NCBI RefSeq assembly: GCF_042686125.1
Contig: NZ_JBHUOV010000001.1
Span: forward strand, 1,240,001 to 1,304,000
Direction: 5' to 3'
Length of the DNA stretch: 64,000 bases
From: Oceanihabitans iliipiscarium
GTDB lineage: Bacteria; Bacteroidota; Bacteroidia; Flavobacteriales; Flavobacteriaceae
In this document: in pieces, positions 45,090-53,779 of the stretch
Layout of the letters: the number at the start of each line of letters is the position of its first letter
Numbering within the stretch: position 1 is the stretch's first letter
Made by a program: the position numbers and the translations under genes
The notes under the pieces: generated by a model
Told to the model about the DNA's origin: nothing
Database searches by the model: none
The model's input: only the letters and a program-made list of their open reading frames with translations

Positions 45090-46616
45090 TTATATGACTT
45101 TCTTTAAAATCCCAAAAACAGCACGAATAAACGTAGCGCTTGTTAATACTTTAACAACAGGATTTTGTCTTGTGCTTTTTCTTGAGCTGCTTGTACGAGT
45201 CGTAATCCTGCGTTCTTTTTCTTTGGCCTCTCGTTCTTTTTCTTTAGCTTTTACAAGTTCTGCTTTTTCAATTTTCTTGTTTAGCATTTCATAAGCACTT
45301 TCCCTATCTATAGTTTCATTGTATTTTAAAACCAATTTAGAATCGTCTAAAAGAGAATTTAATTCTGCATCTGTAAGCACATCCATGCGACTCATAGGAG
45401 CGCGCATCATGGTTGCAGCAAGTGGTGTTGGTCTTCCTTTTTCGTCTAAAGCAGAAACTAAGGCTTCTCCAATTCCTAAAGAAGTTAAAACTTCAGTAGT
45501 ATCATAATAATCAGTATCAGGGTAATTTTGAGCAGTTAATTTAATAGCTTTTCTGTCTTTAGCAGTAAATGCTCTTAGTGCATGTTGTACCTTTAAACCT
45601 AGTTGGCTTAATACTGCTTCTGGAACATCTGTAGGATTTTGTGTCACAAAATACAAGCCAATACCTTTACTTCGAATTAATTTTACGATACTTTCAATTT
45701 GATTTAAAAGTGCTTTTGAAGCTTCATTGAAAATTAAATGCGCTTCGTCAATAAACATGATAAGTTCAGGTCTTCCAGAGTCACCTTGTTCTGGAAAGGT
45801 TTCATAAATTTCAGCTAATAAACTCAGCATAAATGTTGAGAATAATTTAGGCTTATCTTGAATGTCTGTTAAACGAATAATGTTTATATAGCCACGACCA
45901 TCACGAGTAGTTCGAACTAAATCTTCAACTTCAAAACTTTTTTCGCCAAAGAAAAGATCGCCACCTTGTTGTTCAATTTCTACAACTTTACGAAGAATAG
46001 CACCAGTAGAAGCCGATGATATGCGTCCATAAGCATCTTCAAATTCTTTCTTGCCTTCTTGAGTAGCATATTGAAGCACTTTTTTGAAATCTTTTAAATC
46101 TAAAATAGGTAACTTATTGTCGTCACAATATTTAAAAATAACGGCAACGACTCCAGATTGAGTATCAGATAAATCTAAAATACGCGATAATAAAACAGGC
46201 CCAAATTCACTTACTGTGGCACGAAGGCGAACACCATCTTGCTCAGATAAAGACATGATTTCTACGGGGAATTTTTTAGGGTTAAAAGGGAGGCCTATTT
46301 TAGCATGACGTTCATCAATTTTAGCATGACCAGGACTTGGTTGTGCTAATCCGCTTAAATCTCCTTTAATATCCATGAGTAAAACAGGAATACCTTGCTC
46401 ACTTAAATTTTCGGATAAAACTTGTAAGGTTTTTGTTTTACCAGTTCCAGTGGCACCAGCAATTAAACCGTGTCTGTTCATGGTTTTTAAAGGCACTTTT
46501 ACAAAAGCATCTTTAATAGTTTCTCCATCTAACATGGCAGAGCCTAAGGTGATAAATTCGCCTTTAGTTTTATTGCCTTCTGTAATGTGATTAAAAAATT
46601 CTTCCTTTCTACTCAT
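45090..46616 (-). CDS. HerA-like ATPase (DUF853, YjgR-type)
   Basis: 508 residues from MSRKEEFFNHI; an earlier start at 46661 is open but unlike the family. Walker A is GATGTGKTKTLQ, with LLMDIKGDLSGLAQPSPGH and Walker B LIMFIDEAHLIF. The DUF853 group belongs to the HerA/FtsK ATPases but has no established substrate. A basic, charged stretch near 450-490 precedes a short hydrophobic C-terminus. First gene of a same-strand series; divergent from queE. Confidence 0.88.
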   Translation of the reverse strand: MSRKEEFFNHITEGNKTKGEFITLGSAMLDGETIKDAFVKVPLKTMNRHGLIAGATGTGKTKTLQVLSENLSEQGIPVLLMDIKGDLSGLAQPSPGHAKIDERHAKIGLPFNPKKFPVEIMSLSEQDGVRLRATVSEFGPVLLSRILDLSDTQSGVVAVIFKYCDDNKLPILDLKDFKKVLQYATQEGKKEFEDAYGRISSASTGAILRKVVEIEQQGGDLFFGEKSFEVEDLVRTTRDGRGYINIIRLTDIQDKPKLFSTFMLSLLAEIYETFPEQGDSGRPELIMFIDEAHLIFNEASKALLNQIESIVKLIRSKGIGLYFVTQNPTDVPEAVLSQLGLKVQHALRAFTAKDRKAIKLTAQNYPDTDYYDTTEVLTSLGIGEALVSALDEKGRPTPLAATMMRAPMSRMDVLTDAELNSLLDDSKLVLKYNETIDRESAYEMLNKKIEKAELVKAKEKEREAKEKERRITTRTSSSRKSTRQNPVVKVLTSATFIRAVFGILKKVI

Positions 46617-46697
46617 AATCATCAAAAATTTGGATAAAAATAGTGTAAATTTAGTCAACAATAAAATGGAAATATTAAAACTTATACCTTAAAAAAC

Positions 46698-46705
46698 TAT
46701 CTTTG
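46698..46705 (+). promoter_or_regulatory. queE promoter -7 element, near-leaderless geometry
   Basis: TATCTTTG (TAnnTTTG); it shares ACTATCTTTGCA with the argS promoter. Six bases separate it from the ATG at 46712, and it overlaps the TTG at 46703, which is therefore not the start. Confidence 0.55.
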
Positions 46706-46711
46706 CAGACT

Positions 46712-47344
46712 ATGACAAGAAGTGAACGACAAGAGTTAATAGATAAAGGGTTATTATTACCATTAATGGAAGAGTTTTATACCATACAAGGTGAAGGCTA
46801 TTATAAAGGTACTGCGGCTTATTTTGTTCGTATAGGAGGCTGTGATGTGGGTTGCCATTGGTGTGATGTAAAAGAAAGTTGGTTGCCAGAGTTACATCCT
46901 GCAACCGAAACATCTAAAATAGTTGCCAATGCAGCCAAGTATAGTAAGACTATTGTTGTCACTGGTGGCGAACCATTAATGTGGAATATGAACGAGCTAA
47001 CAGGTCAATTAAAAGCTGAAGGCTTACAAGTGCATATAGAAACTTCTGGTGCATATCCTTTATCTGGAACTTGGGATTGGATTTGCCTTTCACCAAAAAA
47101 GAATAAACTTCCAACTGAAGCTGTTTATAATAAAGCACATGAACTAAAAGTGATTGTTTATAATAAGGATGATTTTCGTTTTGCTGAAGAGCAAGCTGCA
47201 AAAGTGAATGCCAATTGCATTTTGTATTTACAACCAGAATGGAGTAAAAGAGATAAAATGGTTCCTGAAATTGTAGACTACGTAATGGCTAATCCTAAAT
47301 GGAAAGTGTCTTTACAAACACATAAATATCTAAATATTCCATAA
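46712..47344 (+). CDS. queE: 7-carboxy-7-deazaguanine synthase
   Basis: 210 residues. Radical-SAM enzyme of queuosine synthesis that contracts the ring of carboxytetrahydropterin. The [4Fe-4S] motif CX3CX2C is CDVGCHWC in VRIGGCDVGCHWCDVKESW; EEFYTIQGEGYYKGTAA and VVTGGEPLMW are family blocks. queC/queD partners are not in the window. The TTG three codons earlier lies in the promoter. Ends with a strong terminator. Confidence 0.93.
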   Translation: MTRSERQELIDKGLLLPLMEEFYTIQGEGYYKGTAAYFVRIGGCDVGCHWCDVKESWLPELHPATETSKIVANAAKYSKTIVVTGGEPLMWNMNELTGQLKAEGLQVHIETSGAYPLSGTWDWICLSPKKNKLPTEAVYNKAHELKVIVYNKDDFRFAEEQAAKVNANCILYLQPEWSKRDKMVPEIVDYVMANPKWKVSLQTHKYLNIP

Positions 47345-47345
47345 T

Positions 47346-47375
47346 AAAAAAAGCCTTCATCATGAAGGCTTTTTA
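47346..47375. terminator. Bidirectional terminator between queE and the DUF2911 gene
   Basis: AAGCCTTC (47351-47358) pairs with GAAGGCTT (47364-47371), flanked by A and T runs on both sides, so it can end transcription from either convergent gene. Confidence 0.8.
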
Positions 47376-47400
47376 TTTTAGTCGCTATTAGATACTTTAA

Positions 47401-47940
47401 TTATTTTATATTCATAGGTAAAGCTACTCTAGTATTTCCCCAGCCTAAATGCATGGTTCCTCCATCATCAAAAGCAATAGAAAACGCTTCTAGAGAAGTA
47501 TCACTATTAGTCACATTTCCTTTTACTCTTGCAACATCATTAGCTTCGTTATAAAAATAAGTGCCCCAAACATTTAAGTCTGAGCTAAAAATGAAAGTCC
47601 ATTCTGTTTCCCCAGGAATGGTAGATAAAGTATATGTTCCAGCTTTTATTAGTGTTCCAGCGACATCTGTGTCTTTGTAAAATGTGATTTCTGCAGCTTC
47701 ATTTGCGCCAGTTCTCCATTGTTTGCCGTTTGGAGCTAAAGTTTCTAAAGATCTCCCTTTTAATTGTGGTCTGCTGTAAATGATTTTCACCGATTTGTTA
47801 GATTCTTTATAGTGGCTAGGAAAAGATGCAGCATCCATTGGACTTTTGTTTAAATCAGGAAATTCTTGCGCAGTAACAGTCAATGATAATAGCATTATAA
47901 ATGCCATAGTTAGTGTTGAAATAAGTGTTGGTTTTTTCAT
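47401..47940 (-). CDS. DUF2911-domain secreted protein
   Basis: 179 residues. Signal peptide ends TAQEFP (cleavage near 24). VKIIYSRPQLKGR, GKQWRTGANEAAEITF, GTYTLSTIPGETEWTFIFS and the C-terminal GWGNTRVALPM are the hallmark blocks of DUF2911, common in Bacteroidota and of unknown function. Converges with queE. Confidence 0.85.
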   Translation of the reverse strand: MKKPTLISTLTMAFIMLLSLTVTAQEFPDLNKSPMDAASFPSHYKESNKSVKIIYSRPQLKGRSLETLAPNGKQWRTGANEAAEITFYKDTDVAGTLIKAGTYTLSTIPGETEWTFIFSSDLNVWGTYFYNEANDVARVKGNVTNSDTSLEAFSIAFDDGGTMHLGWGNTRVALPMNIK

Positions 47941-48170
47941 GTTGATTTTATTTAGTGTTGATTAAAGTTATTGAATATTTGATTTAAAAGTCGCAAGCTT
48001 TTGTTAAAGTTTACACTTTGTAAAAAAAATAAAAAAATGTAGTGTATTATGTTTTGTATTTATATAAAAACAGAATATATAGTATCAAATTATAAGTAAA
48101 AAATGATTTATGGTTTAATTTTAATACAATAGTATGCATATTTGAATTATAATTTAAAGTAAAATATATT

Positions 48171-49835
48171 ATGTGTGGAATTGTATGTGCGTTTGATTTA
48201 AAGCAAAAAGTAACAAAATTAAGGCCTCAAGTTTTAGAAATGGCAAAAAAAATACGTCATCGTGGTCCAGACTGGAGTGGTATTTATAGTGACGATAGCG
48301 CTATAATGGCGCATGAGCGTTTGGCGATTGTAGATCCAGCTTCTGGAAAACAACCCTTATTTAGTGAAGACCAAAAATTAGTTTTAGCTGCCAATGGTGA
48401 AATTTATAACCATCGTGAATTGCGTCAACAATTTGATGGTAGGTACAACTTTCAAACACAAAGTGATTGTGAAGTTATTTTAGCTTTATACCAAGAAAAA
48501 GGATATGAGTTTATAGATGATTTAAACGGTATTTTTGGATTTGCGATTTATGATGTTGAAAAAGATGAATACTTTATTGCTCGAGATCATATAGGTGTAA
48601 TTCCTTTATATATAGGTTGGGATCAACATGGAACGTTTTATGTTGCTTCAGAGTTAAAAGCTTTAGAAGGTACGTGCACAAAAATAGAGCTATTTCCTCC
48701 AGGACATTATATGTCAAGTAAGGATGGCGAATTTGTGAAATGGTATAAGAGAGATTGGAGTGATTATGAGGCAGTAAAAGCGAATACTACAGAAATAGCT
48801 GAAGTACGTCAGGCTTTAGAAGATGCTGTGCACAGACAACTAATGAGTGATGTGCCTTATGGTGTATTACTCTCAGGAGGATTGGATTCTTCAATTACTT
48901 CAGCCATTGCTAAAAAATATGCACAACGTCGCATAGAAGACGATGATAAGGCAGAAGCCTGGTGGCCTCAGTTGCATTCTTTTTCTGTAGGATTAGAAGG
49001 CTCGCCAGATTTGGCGGCTGCAAAGAAAGTCGCAGATCATATTGGTACTGTGCATCATGAAATTAAATTCACGATTCAGGAAGGTTTAGATGCAATTAAA
49101 GATGTGATTTATAATATCGAAACCTATGATATTACTACAATACGTTCTTCGACGCCTATGTATTTAATGGCACGTGTGATTAAATCCATGGGTATAAAAA
49201 TGGTGCTGTCTGGGGAAGGTGCAGACGAATTATTTGGAGGTTATTTATACTTTCATAAAGCACCTAACGCTAAAGAATTTCATGAAGAAACGGTTCGTAA
49301 ATTAGACAAGTTACACATGTACGATTGTTTACGCGCCAACAAAAGCTTAGCGGCTTGGGGCATTGAAGGTCGTGTGCCTTTTTTAGATAAAGAGTTTATG
49401 GATGTGGCGATGCGCATCAACCCGCAAGATAAAATGATTAATGGAGAACGCATGGAAAAATGGGTCATTCGTAAAGCGTTTGAAGATATGCTTCCTGAAA
49501 GCGTAGCTTGGCGACAAAAAGAACAATTCTCTGATGGAGTAGGTTATAGTTGGATTGATACTTTGAAAATATTGGTGGACAAAGAAATTACAGATGAGCA
49601 AATGGAGAATGCGAAGTACAGATTTCCAATTCAAACACCACAAAACAAAGAAGAGTTTTATTATCGTTCTATTTTTGAAGAGCATTTTCCAAGTGATACC
49701 GCAGCTTATAGTGTACCACAAGAACCTAGTGTTGCTTGTAGTACTAAAATAGCCTTAGAATGGGACGAGGCCTTTAAAAACATGAATGAACCTTCAGGTA
49801 GAGCTATAGCAAATGTGCATGATGACTCCTACTAA
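48171..49835 (+). CDS. asnB: Asparagine synthase (glutamine-hydrolysing), AsnB
   Basis: 554 residues. The N-terminal class II glutaminase starts with the catalytic Cys2 (MCGIVCAFD) and has RHRGPDWSG; the synthetase domain has the PP-loop LLSGGLDSS and GEGADELFGGYLY. It makes asparagine from aspartate, glutamine and ATP. The 230-base upstream region is very AT-rich without a clear -7 box. Followed by a terminator. Confidence 0.96.
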   Translation: MCGIVCAFDLKQKVTKLRPQVLEMAKKIRHRGPDWSGIYSDDSAIMAHERLAIVDPASGKQPLFSEDQKLVLAANGEIYNHRELRQQFDGRYNFQTQSDCEVILALYQEKGYEFIDDLNGIFGFAIYDVEKDEYFIARDHIGVIPLYIGWDQHGTFYVASELKALEGTCTKIELFPPGHYMSSKDGEFVKWYKRDWSDYEAVKANTTEIAEVRQALEDAVHRQLMSDVPYGVLLSGGLDSSITSAIAKKYAQRRIEDDDKAEAWWPQLHSFSVGLEGSPDLAAAKKVADHIGTVHHEIKFTIQEGLDAIKDVIYNIETYDITTIRSSTPMYLMARVIKSMGIKMVLSGEGADELFGGYLYFHKAPNAKEFHEETVRKLDKLHMYDCLRANKSLAAWGIEGRVPFLDKEFMDVAMRINPQDKMINGERMEKWVIRKAFEDMLPESVAWRQKEQFSDGVGYSWIDTLKILVDKEITDEQMENAKYRFPIQTPQNKEEFYYRSIFEEHFPSDTAAYSVPQEPSVACSTKIALEWDEAFKNMNEPSGRAIANVHDDSY

Positions 49836-49857
49836 ATTTAATTTAGATTGATTATTT

Positions 49858-49882
49858 AAAACCAGCTTATTAGCTGGTTTTT
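49858..49882 (+). terminator. asnB terminator
   Basis: AAAACCAGC (49858-49866), loop TTATTA, GCTGGTTTT (49873-49881) and T run. Confidence 0.8.
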
Positions 49883-49926
49883 CTATTTAAAAAATAGTTA
49901 TCTTTAGGCATTAACCAAGCTATCAA

Positions 49927-50658
49927 ATGATTAAGTTCTTCAAACGTATTCGTCAAAACCTCGTTACTGAAAACAAAACATCCAAATATTTTAAATACGC
50001 AATTGGCGAAATAGTGCTTGTGGTTATTGGAATTCTTATTGCGCTTCAAATCAATAATTGGAATGAAAAGCGTATAAACTCTAACAAAGAAACTGCTGTT
50101 TTAGCTAACATTCATAAAGAGTTTATGAAAAACAAAAAACAGTTAGATTCAGTTGTTGGTACGCATAAAAAAGTACATCGTAGTTGTAATGAAATTATTA
50201 ATCTATTTCCCATACGCTCAAAACCAGAACCTAAAGTTTTAGATTCATTATCTGTTTGGTTATGGGATTCTTATGGAGGTGTCACTTTTAATCCATCTCA
50301 AACAAGTATTAATGCATTGGCGAGCACTTCTTCCTTTAATATTATAAAAAATGACACTTTACGCGATTTGTTAATTTCTTGGAACGATTTGATTACAGAT
50401 TACCAAGAAGAGGAAGAGCGCTCCAGAGATCATATATGGGATGTCTATGATCCCTACTTTTCTAAACATTTTGATTGGAATATGAATTTTAAAGATGAAC
50501 GGAACAATTTTGATGCCTTACAAACTTTAGAATTTGAATTTCTGGTAAAAAGCAGATACGATTTTAACGACCAAATTTTATATTCTAGTGGCGAATTGCA
50601 AATCGTTCAAAAGACGCTTGATAAAATCATTGAACTCACTCAACTGAAAAACAACTAG
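49927..50658 (+). CDS. DUF6090 family protein 1
   Basis: 243 residues. A basic amphipathic N-terminus (MIKFFKRIRQ) leads into the membrane helix KYAIGEIVLVVIGILIAL (about 24-41) and the invariant QINNWNE. By the positive-inside rule, the remaining 195 helical residues are outside the cytoplasm. Its C-terminal domain has only weak similarity to the next two genes, sharing a late 'ND.LRDLL' pattern. Function of DUF6090 is unknown; the family is common and repeated in Flavobacteriaceae. First of a tandem array, six bases from the next. Confidence 0.8.
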   Translation: MIKFFKRIRQNLVTENKTSKYFKYAIGEIVLVVIGILIALQINNWNEKRINSNKETAVLANIHKEFMKNKKQLDSVVGTHKKVHRSCNEIINLFPIRSKPEPKVLDSLSVWLWDSYGGVTFNPSQTSINALASTSSFNIIKNDTLRDLLISWNDLITDYQEEEERSRDHIWDVYDPYFSKHFDWNMNFKDERNNFDALQTLEFEFLVKSRYDFNDQILYSSGELQIVQKTLDKIIELTQLKNN

Positions 50659-50664
50659 AATTTT

Positions 50665-51378
50665 ATGATTAAATTCTTTAGGCAAATCCGTCAAAACTTA
50701 CTCATGGAAAACAAAACAGGCAAATATTTCAAATACGCTATTGGCGAAATAATCCTCGTAGTTATTGGTATACTCTTAGCACTTCAAATTAATAATTGGA
50801 ATGATGTACGGAAGAATCAAAACTACGAGCAAGAAATTTTGTATTTAATTAGCCAAAATTTGACAAATGATTCAATCGCATTGTCCAAAGAATTGTTTAA
50901 ATCAAAAGAAGCTAATGAATTAACAAATCGATTAATTAAACAAGTTGCCTTAAAGAATTATAGTGATAGTTTAAATTTTTGGATGGGAAAAATTATTTCA
51001 TTTGAAAGATTCAAATCTCAATCCAGTGCTTTCGAAGTATTAAAATCTAAAGGGATAGAGACGGTTTCAAATAATGACCTTCAATTGGCATTAATATCGT
51101 ATTATGATGAAATGTTATATAATGTGTACCAGTCTCTTAATGATGTAGAACATGCCTTTAAAGTAGATTGGCAGCCAGTAATAAAACAAGAGTTTTCGGA
51201 TTTTAAATGGAGAGAATATTGTGTGCCTATTGATTCAAAAGCATTTTTTGAGAATCCGTCTAACCCCACTTTTTTTAAACTCTATAAGGATAATAGATCT
51301 GGTTCAGTTAGAAATATAGGATTAGCATTAGAAAGGATATCTGAAATCAAAAGGCTTATTAAAAAAGAACAGCAATGA
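50665..51378 (+). CDS. DUF6090 family protein 2
   Basis: 237 residues. The first 47 residues match protein 1 at 39 positions (MIKFFRQIRQNLLMENKTGK, then the helix GEIILVVIGILLALQ), whereas the outer domain is strongly diverged, keeping only a SSAFEVLKSKGIETVSNNDL block that corresponds to a similar piece in protein 3. Ends in ATGA, overlapping the start of protein 3 by four bases, so the genes are translationally coupled. Confidence 0.8.
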   Translation: MIKFFRQIRQNLLMENKTGKYFKYAIGEIILVVIGILLALQINNWNDVRKNQNYEQEILYLISQNLTNDSIALSKELFKSKEANELTNRLIKQVALKNYSDSLNFWMGKIISFERFKSQSSAFEVLKSKGIETVSNNDLQLALISYYDEMLYNVYQSLNDVEHAFKVDWQPVIKQEFSDFKWREYCVPIDSKAFFENPSNPTFFKLYKDNRSGSVRNIGLALERISEIKRLIKKEQQ

Positions 51379-52148
51379 TTAAGGTTTTCAGAAAAATACG
51401 ATACGATCTCATGAAACAAAATAAAAAGGGTAAGTACTTTAAATATGCCATTGGTGAAATCATTCTTGTGGTTATAGGAATCCTGATTGCGCTTCAGATT
51501 AATAACTGGAATGAAAACCGCAAATTGCAACAACGCGAAGTTCAAATTTTAAAGGAAATAAAGAGTGATTTATATCAGACCAAAAAAGATATTGAAAGGG
51601 CTGTAACCATGCATAAAGAAGTATTGGTTACAAATAAATATGTATTAGATGCCATTCATCTTAAAATACCTTATTCAGATTCAATTTATGGCGGATTTGC
51701 AGATGCTAGTCAGGAATTTGAAATAGTACCAAAAACGAGTGGTTTTGAAAATTTGAAAACTATTGGACTCAATACCATATCAAACGATAGCTTACGTATT
51801 GCCATTTCTAATATCTTTCAATTACGATTTACACGTTTACAGAACGACATGCGATCAAAAGGCACAGAATTTAATATTCAAAGTATGTTATTTCCTCATC
51901 AAGATAAATACTTTGAGGTTGATTTCTCTAAAGCTCGTAAGATTCCACGAAAATATTCAGATACTCTTAAGATGTTTAGTCTCAAAATAAGAAATTATGA
52001 CGATTTTTTAAAAGATACTGAATTGTTTAAATTTCTACAGCTAACCACGATTATTAGAAGTTCTATAGTAGAAGATGAAATGGAAGTTGTTGGAGAAATA
52101 GACCAAGTTATTGAAAGTATAGACCAAGAACTTAAGAGAAAAAATTAA
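51375..52148 (+). CDS. DUF6090 family protein 3
   Basis: 257 residues. Same anchor (MIKVFRKIRYDLMKQNKKGK plus the GEIILVVIGILIAL helix and QINNWNE; 37 of 47 positions as in protein 2) and a different outer domain with TSGFENLKTIGLNTISNDSLR and a C-terminal helix VVGEIDQVIESIDQELK. Downstream, within 190 bases, are two shrunken relics of further copies. Confidence 0.8.
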   Translation: MIKVFRKIRYDLMKQNKKGKYFKYAIGEIILVVIGILIALQINNWNENRKLQQREVQILKEIKSDLYQTKKDIERAVTMHKEVLVTNKYVLDAIHLKIPYSDSIYGGFADASQEFEIVPKTSGFENLKTIGLNTISNDSLRIAISNIFQLRFTRLQNDMRSKGTEFNIQSMLFPHQDKYFEVDFSKARKIPRKYSDTLKMFSLKIRNYDDFLKDTELFKFLQLTTIIRSSIVEDEMEVVGEIDQVIESIDQELKRKN

Positions 52149-52151
52149 TCA

Positions 52152-52266
52152 ATGATTAAATTCTTTAGTGCTTTCAAAAGGCGACTCCTACAGGTTGTCT
52201 ATGCGTTATTTGCCACAGGTTTTAGAAAAAACAAATGCCTTGTTGGTTAAACTTCGAAAACTATAA
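52152..52266 (+). pseudogene. Collapsed DUF6090 relic 1 (internal deletion)
   Basis: Begins three bases after the stop of the third DUF6090 gene with ATGATTAAATTCTTTAG (52152-52168), identical to the first 17 bases of DUF6090 gene 2. From there a different frame reads about 30 residues ending RYLPQVLEKTNALLVKLRKL and a TAA at 52264-52266, which looks like the amphipathic C-terminal helix of a DUF6090 protein. The start frame itself runs out at 52250 with unrelated residues. The middle of the gene (over 600 bases) is therefore missing. Confidence 0.5.
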
Positions 52267-52268
52267 TC

Positions 52269-52332
52269 ATGATCAAGTTTTTTAGACCTATTAGAAGATC
52301 AAGAATTAAATGTAAAATTAGATAAGTCATAA
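52269..52332 (+). pseudogene. Collapsed DUF6090 relic 2
   Basis: Two bases after relic 1, ATGATCAAGTTTTTTAGACC reads MIKFFRPIRRS, again a DUF6090 start, but the frame stops at 52325. In the +1 frame the same DNA gives LDLLEDQELNVKLDKS and a TAA at 52330-52332, a plausible C-terminal tail. The stop-gap-ATG spacing matches the intact array, so this also looks like a copy reduced to its two ends. Confidence 0.4.
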
Positions 52333-52442
52333 ATCAGTTAAAGTTGTTAATTTGATGAAATTTAGCATGAAAACTCCTATAAAACCTATAAATGTCTGAT
52401 AGGTGACATTTAAATGACGTGAAAAAATCAAAGACAACATTG

Positions 52443-52450
52443 TAGATTTG
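52443..52450 (+). promoter_or_regulatory. Promoter -7 element of HTH-DUF4870 gene
   Basis: TAGATTTG (TAnnTTTG), 20 bases before the ATG at 52471. Confidence 0.55.
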
Positions 52451-52470
52451 TACCAACAAAATGATACAAA
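52447..52470 (+). promoter_or_regulatory. Possible operator: TTTGTA...TACAAA inverted repeat
   Basis: TTTGTA (52447-52452) and TACAAA (52465-52470) are inverted half-sites 12 bases apart that cover the -7 box, the transcription start and the base before the ATG. A site like this in front of an HTH gene suggests autoregulation; no binding data exist to support it. Confidence 0.35.
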
Positions 52471-53043
52471 ATGAAAAAGCAATCGCTTAAAGACAATTTA
52501 GTTTATCAACGAAAGTTAAAAGGGCTTACTCAAGATGAACTTGCGGAAAAAACAACTGTTGGTGTTAGAACAATTCAACGTATTGAAAAAGGCGAAGTAC
52601 AGCCGCATTTACAAACGATAAAATTATTAGCTGTAGGCTTAGATATAGAAGTCGATGATTTAATCGTGCTTAATAACCCAAAAGAAGAAACGATACAGCG
52701 CAAATGGATGCTTTTATTACATGCGTCGCCGTTTTTCGGATTAATTATTCCTTTTGCTAATGTGTTGTTCCCGCTTTTTACATGGATGGGTAAAGCCGAA
52801 GACAATAAAATATACGATACACATGGTCGTGCAGTGGTTAATTTTCATTGTACTATAAATCTTATGCTAATAATCTCATTATTGTTGTTTTTTCCTTTTC
52901 CAGGATATAATTTCATTATAACGGGACTTGTTTTTCTTTTTGGAATTGTATTTAGTCTTAAAAATGTGATGTCTGCTTTGGGTTCTGGCACATGTAATTA
53001 TCCATTGTCTATTCCTTTTTTGAAACCTAAAATAAATAAATAA
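52471..53043 (+). CDS. Membrane-tethered HTH regulator (HTH_3 + DUF4870-like)
   Basis: 190 residues. An XRE-type helix-turn-helix (about 7-62: LVYQRKLKGLTQDELAEKTTVGVRTIQRIEKGE) is fused to a C-terminal DUF4870-like membrane region with three hydrophobic helices (about 82-100, 128-144, 148-165). It should bind DNA while anchored in the inner membrane. The CPBP protease gene follows after 22 bases. The signal sensed is unknown. Confidence 0.85.
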   Translation: MKKQSLKDNLVYQRKLKGLTQDELAEKTTVGVRTIQRIEKGEVQPHLQTIKLLAVGLDIEVDDLIVLNNPKEETIQRKWMLLLHASPFFGLIIPFANVLFPLFTWMGKAEDNKIYDTHGRAVVNFHCTINLMLIISLLLFFPFPGYNFIITGLVFLFGIVFSLKNVMSALGSGTCNYPLSIPFLKPKINK

Positions 53044-53065
53044 TAACTTTAAATTGTATTGAAAT

Positions 53066-53779
53066 ATGTTAGGATTATTAGTCATAATAATAATCTCATG
53101 GATACTTTTGTATTTTATTGAGAAGAAAAATATAGATGTTTTAGGAATTGTCCCTAATAAAAAACGCGGATTACAATTTGTAATCGGATTTGTCTTTATA
53201 GTATTAATTACCCTTTCACTAGTTTATATAGAAACAATGATAAACTCAATTGTTTGGGAACAGAAATCTGTTGACTTCAGATTAATTTGTGATGCATTTG
53301 TGTATCATGTGAGATCTGCACTGACGGAAGATTTAGTCTTTAGAGGTGCTATTTTATACATACTCATTCGCAGGTTAGGTGCTAATTGGGGAATTTTGAT
53401 TTCGGCTTTGTGCTTCGGAGTATATCATGTGTTTTCTTATGGCATGACTTCAGAAAGAATTGTACCTATTGTATATGTTATTCTGGTTACTGGTTTTACA
53501 GGATACGTTTGGGCCTATGCATTTGATAAAACCAAATCTATTCTCTTTGCACTCGGTTTGCATATAGGCTCTAATATGATTTTGACACTTTTCTTCCCAT
53601 CACAAAATTACGGTGAGATCCTATTTACGGAACTGTCAAGAGTTCATCTTACAGAATGGAATGAGTTTTATTTCTCTTTATTTAAAGGGTTCTACGCTTC
53701 AGCAATGACCTTCTTGTTTTTGAGATTAATCTTGAAATCAAATTTTAAAATTTTTAAAACACCTCAAGAAACTGTATAA
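53066..53779 (+). CDS. CPBP-family intramembrane metalloprotease
   Basis: 237 residues, about seven membrane helices. CPBP motifs are present: TEDLVFRG (residues 87-94; Glu-Asp where the family usually has Glu-Glu), FGVYH (117-121) and HIGSN (166-170), together the presumed catalytic Glu/His/Asn set of Rce1/CAAX-type proteases. Substrates of bacterial members are largely unknown; some protect against self-made peptides. It shares a transcript with the membrane-tethered regulator, which is a candidate partner (inference). Confidence 0.85.
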   Translation: MLGLLVIIIISWILLYFIEKKNIDVLGIVPNKKRGLQFVIGFVFIVLITLSLVYIETMINSIVWEQKSVDFRLICDAFVYHVRSALTEDLVFRGAILYILIRRLGANWGILISALCFGVYHVFSYGMTSERIVPIVYVILVTGFTGYVWAYAFDKTKSILFALGLHIGSNMILTLFFPSQNYGEILFTELSRVHLTEWNEFYFSLFKGFYASAMTFLFLRLILKSNFKIFKTPQETV

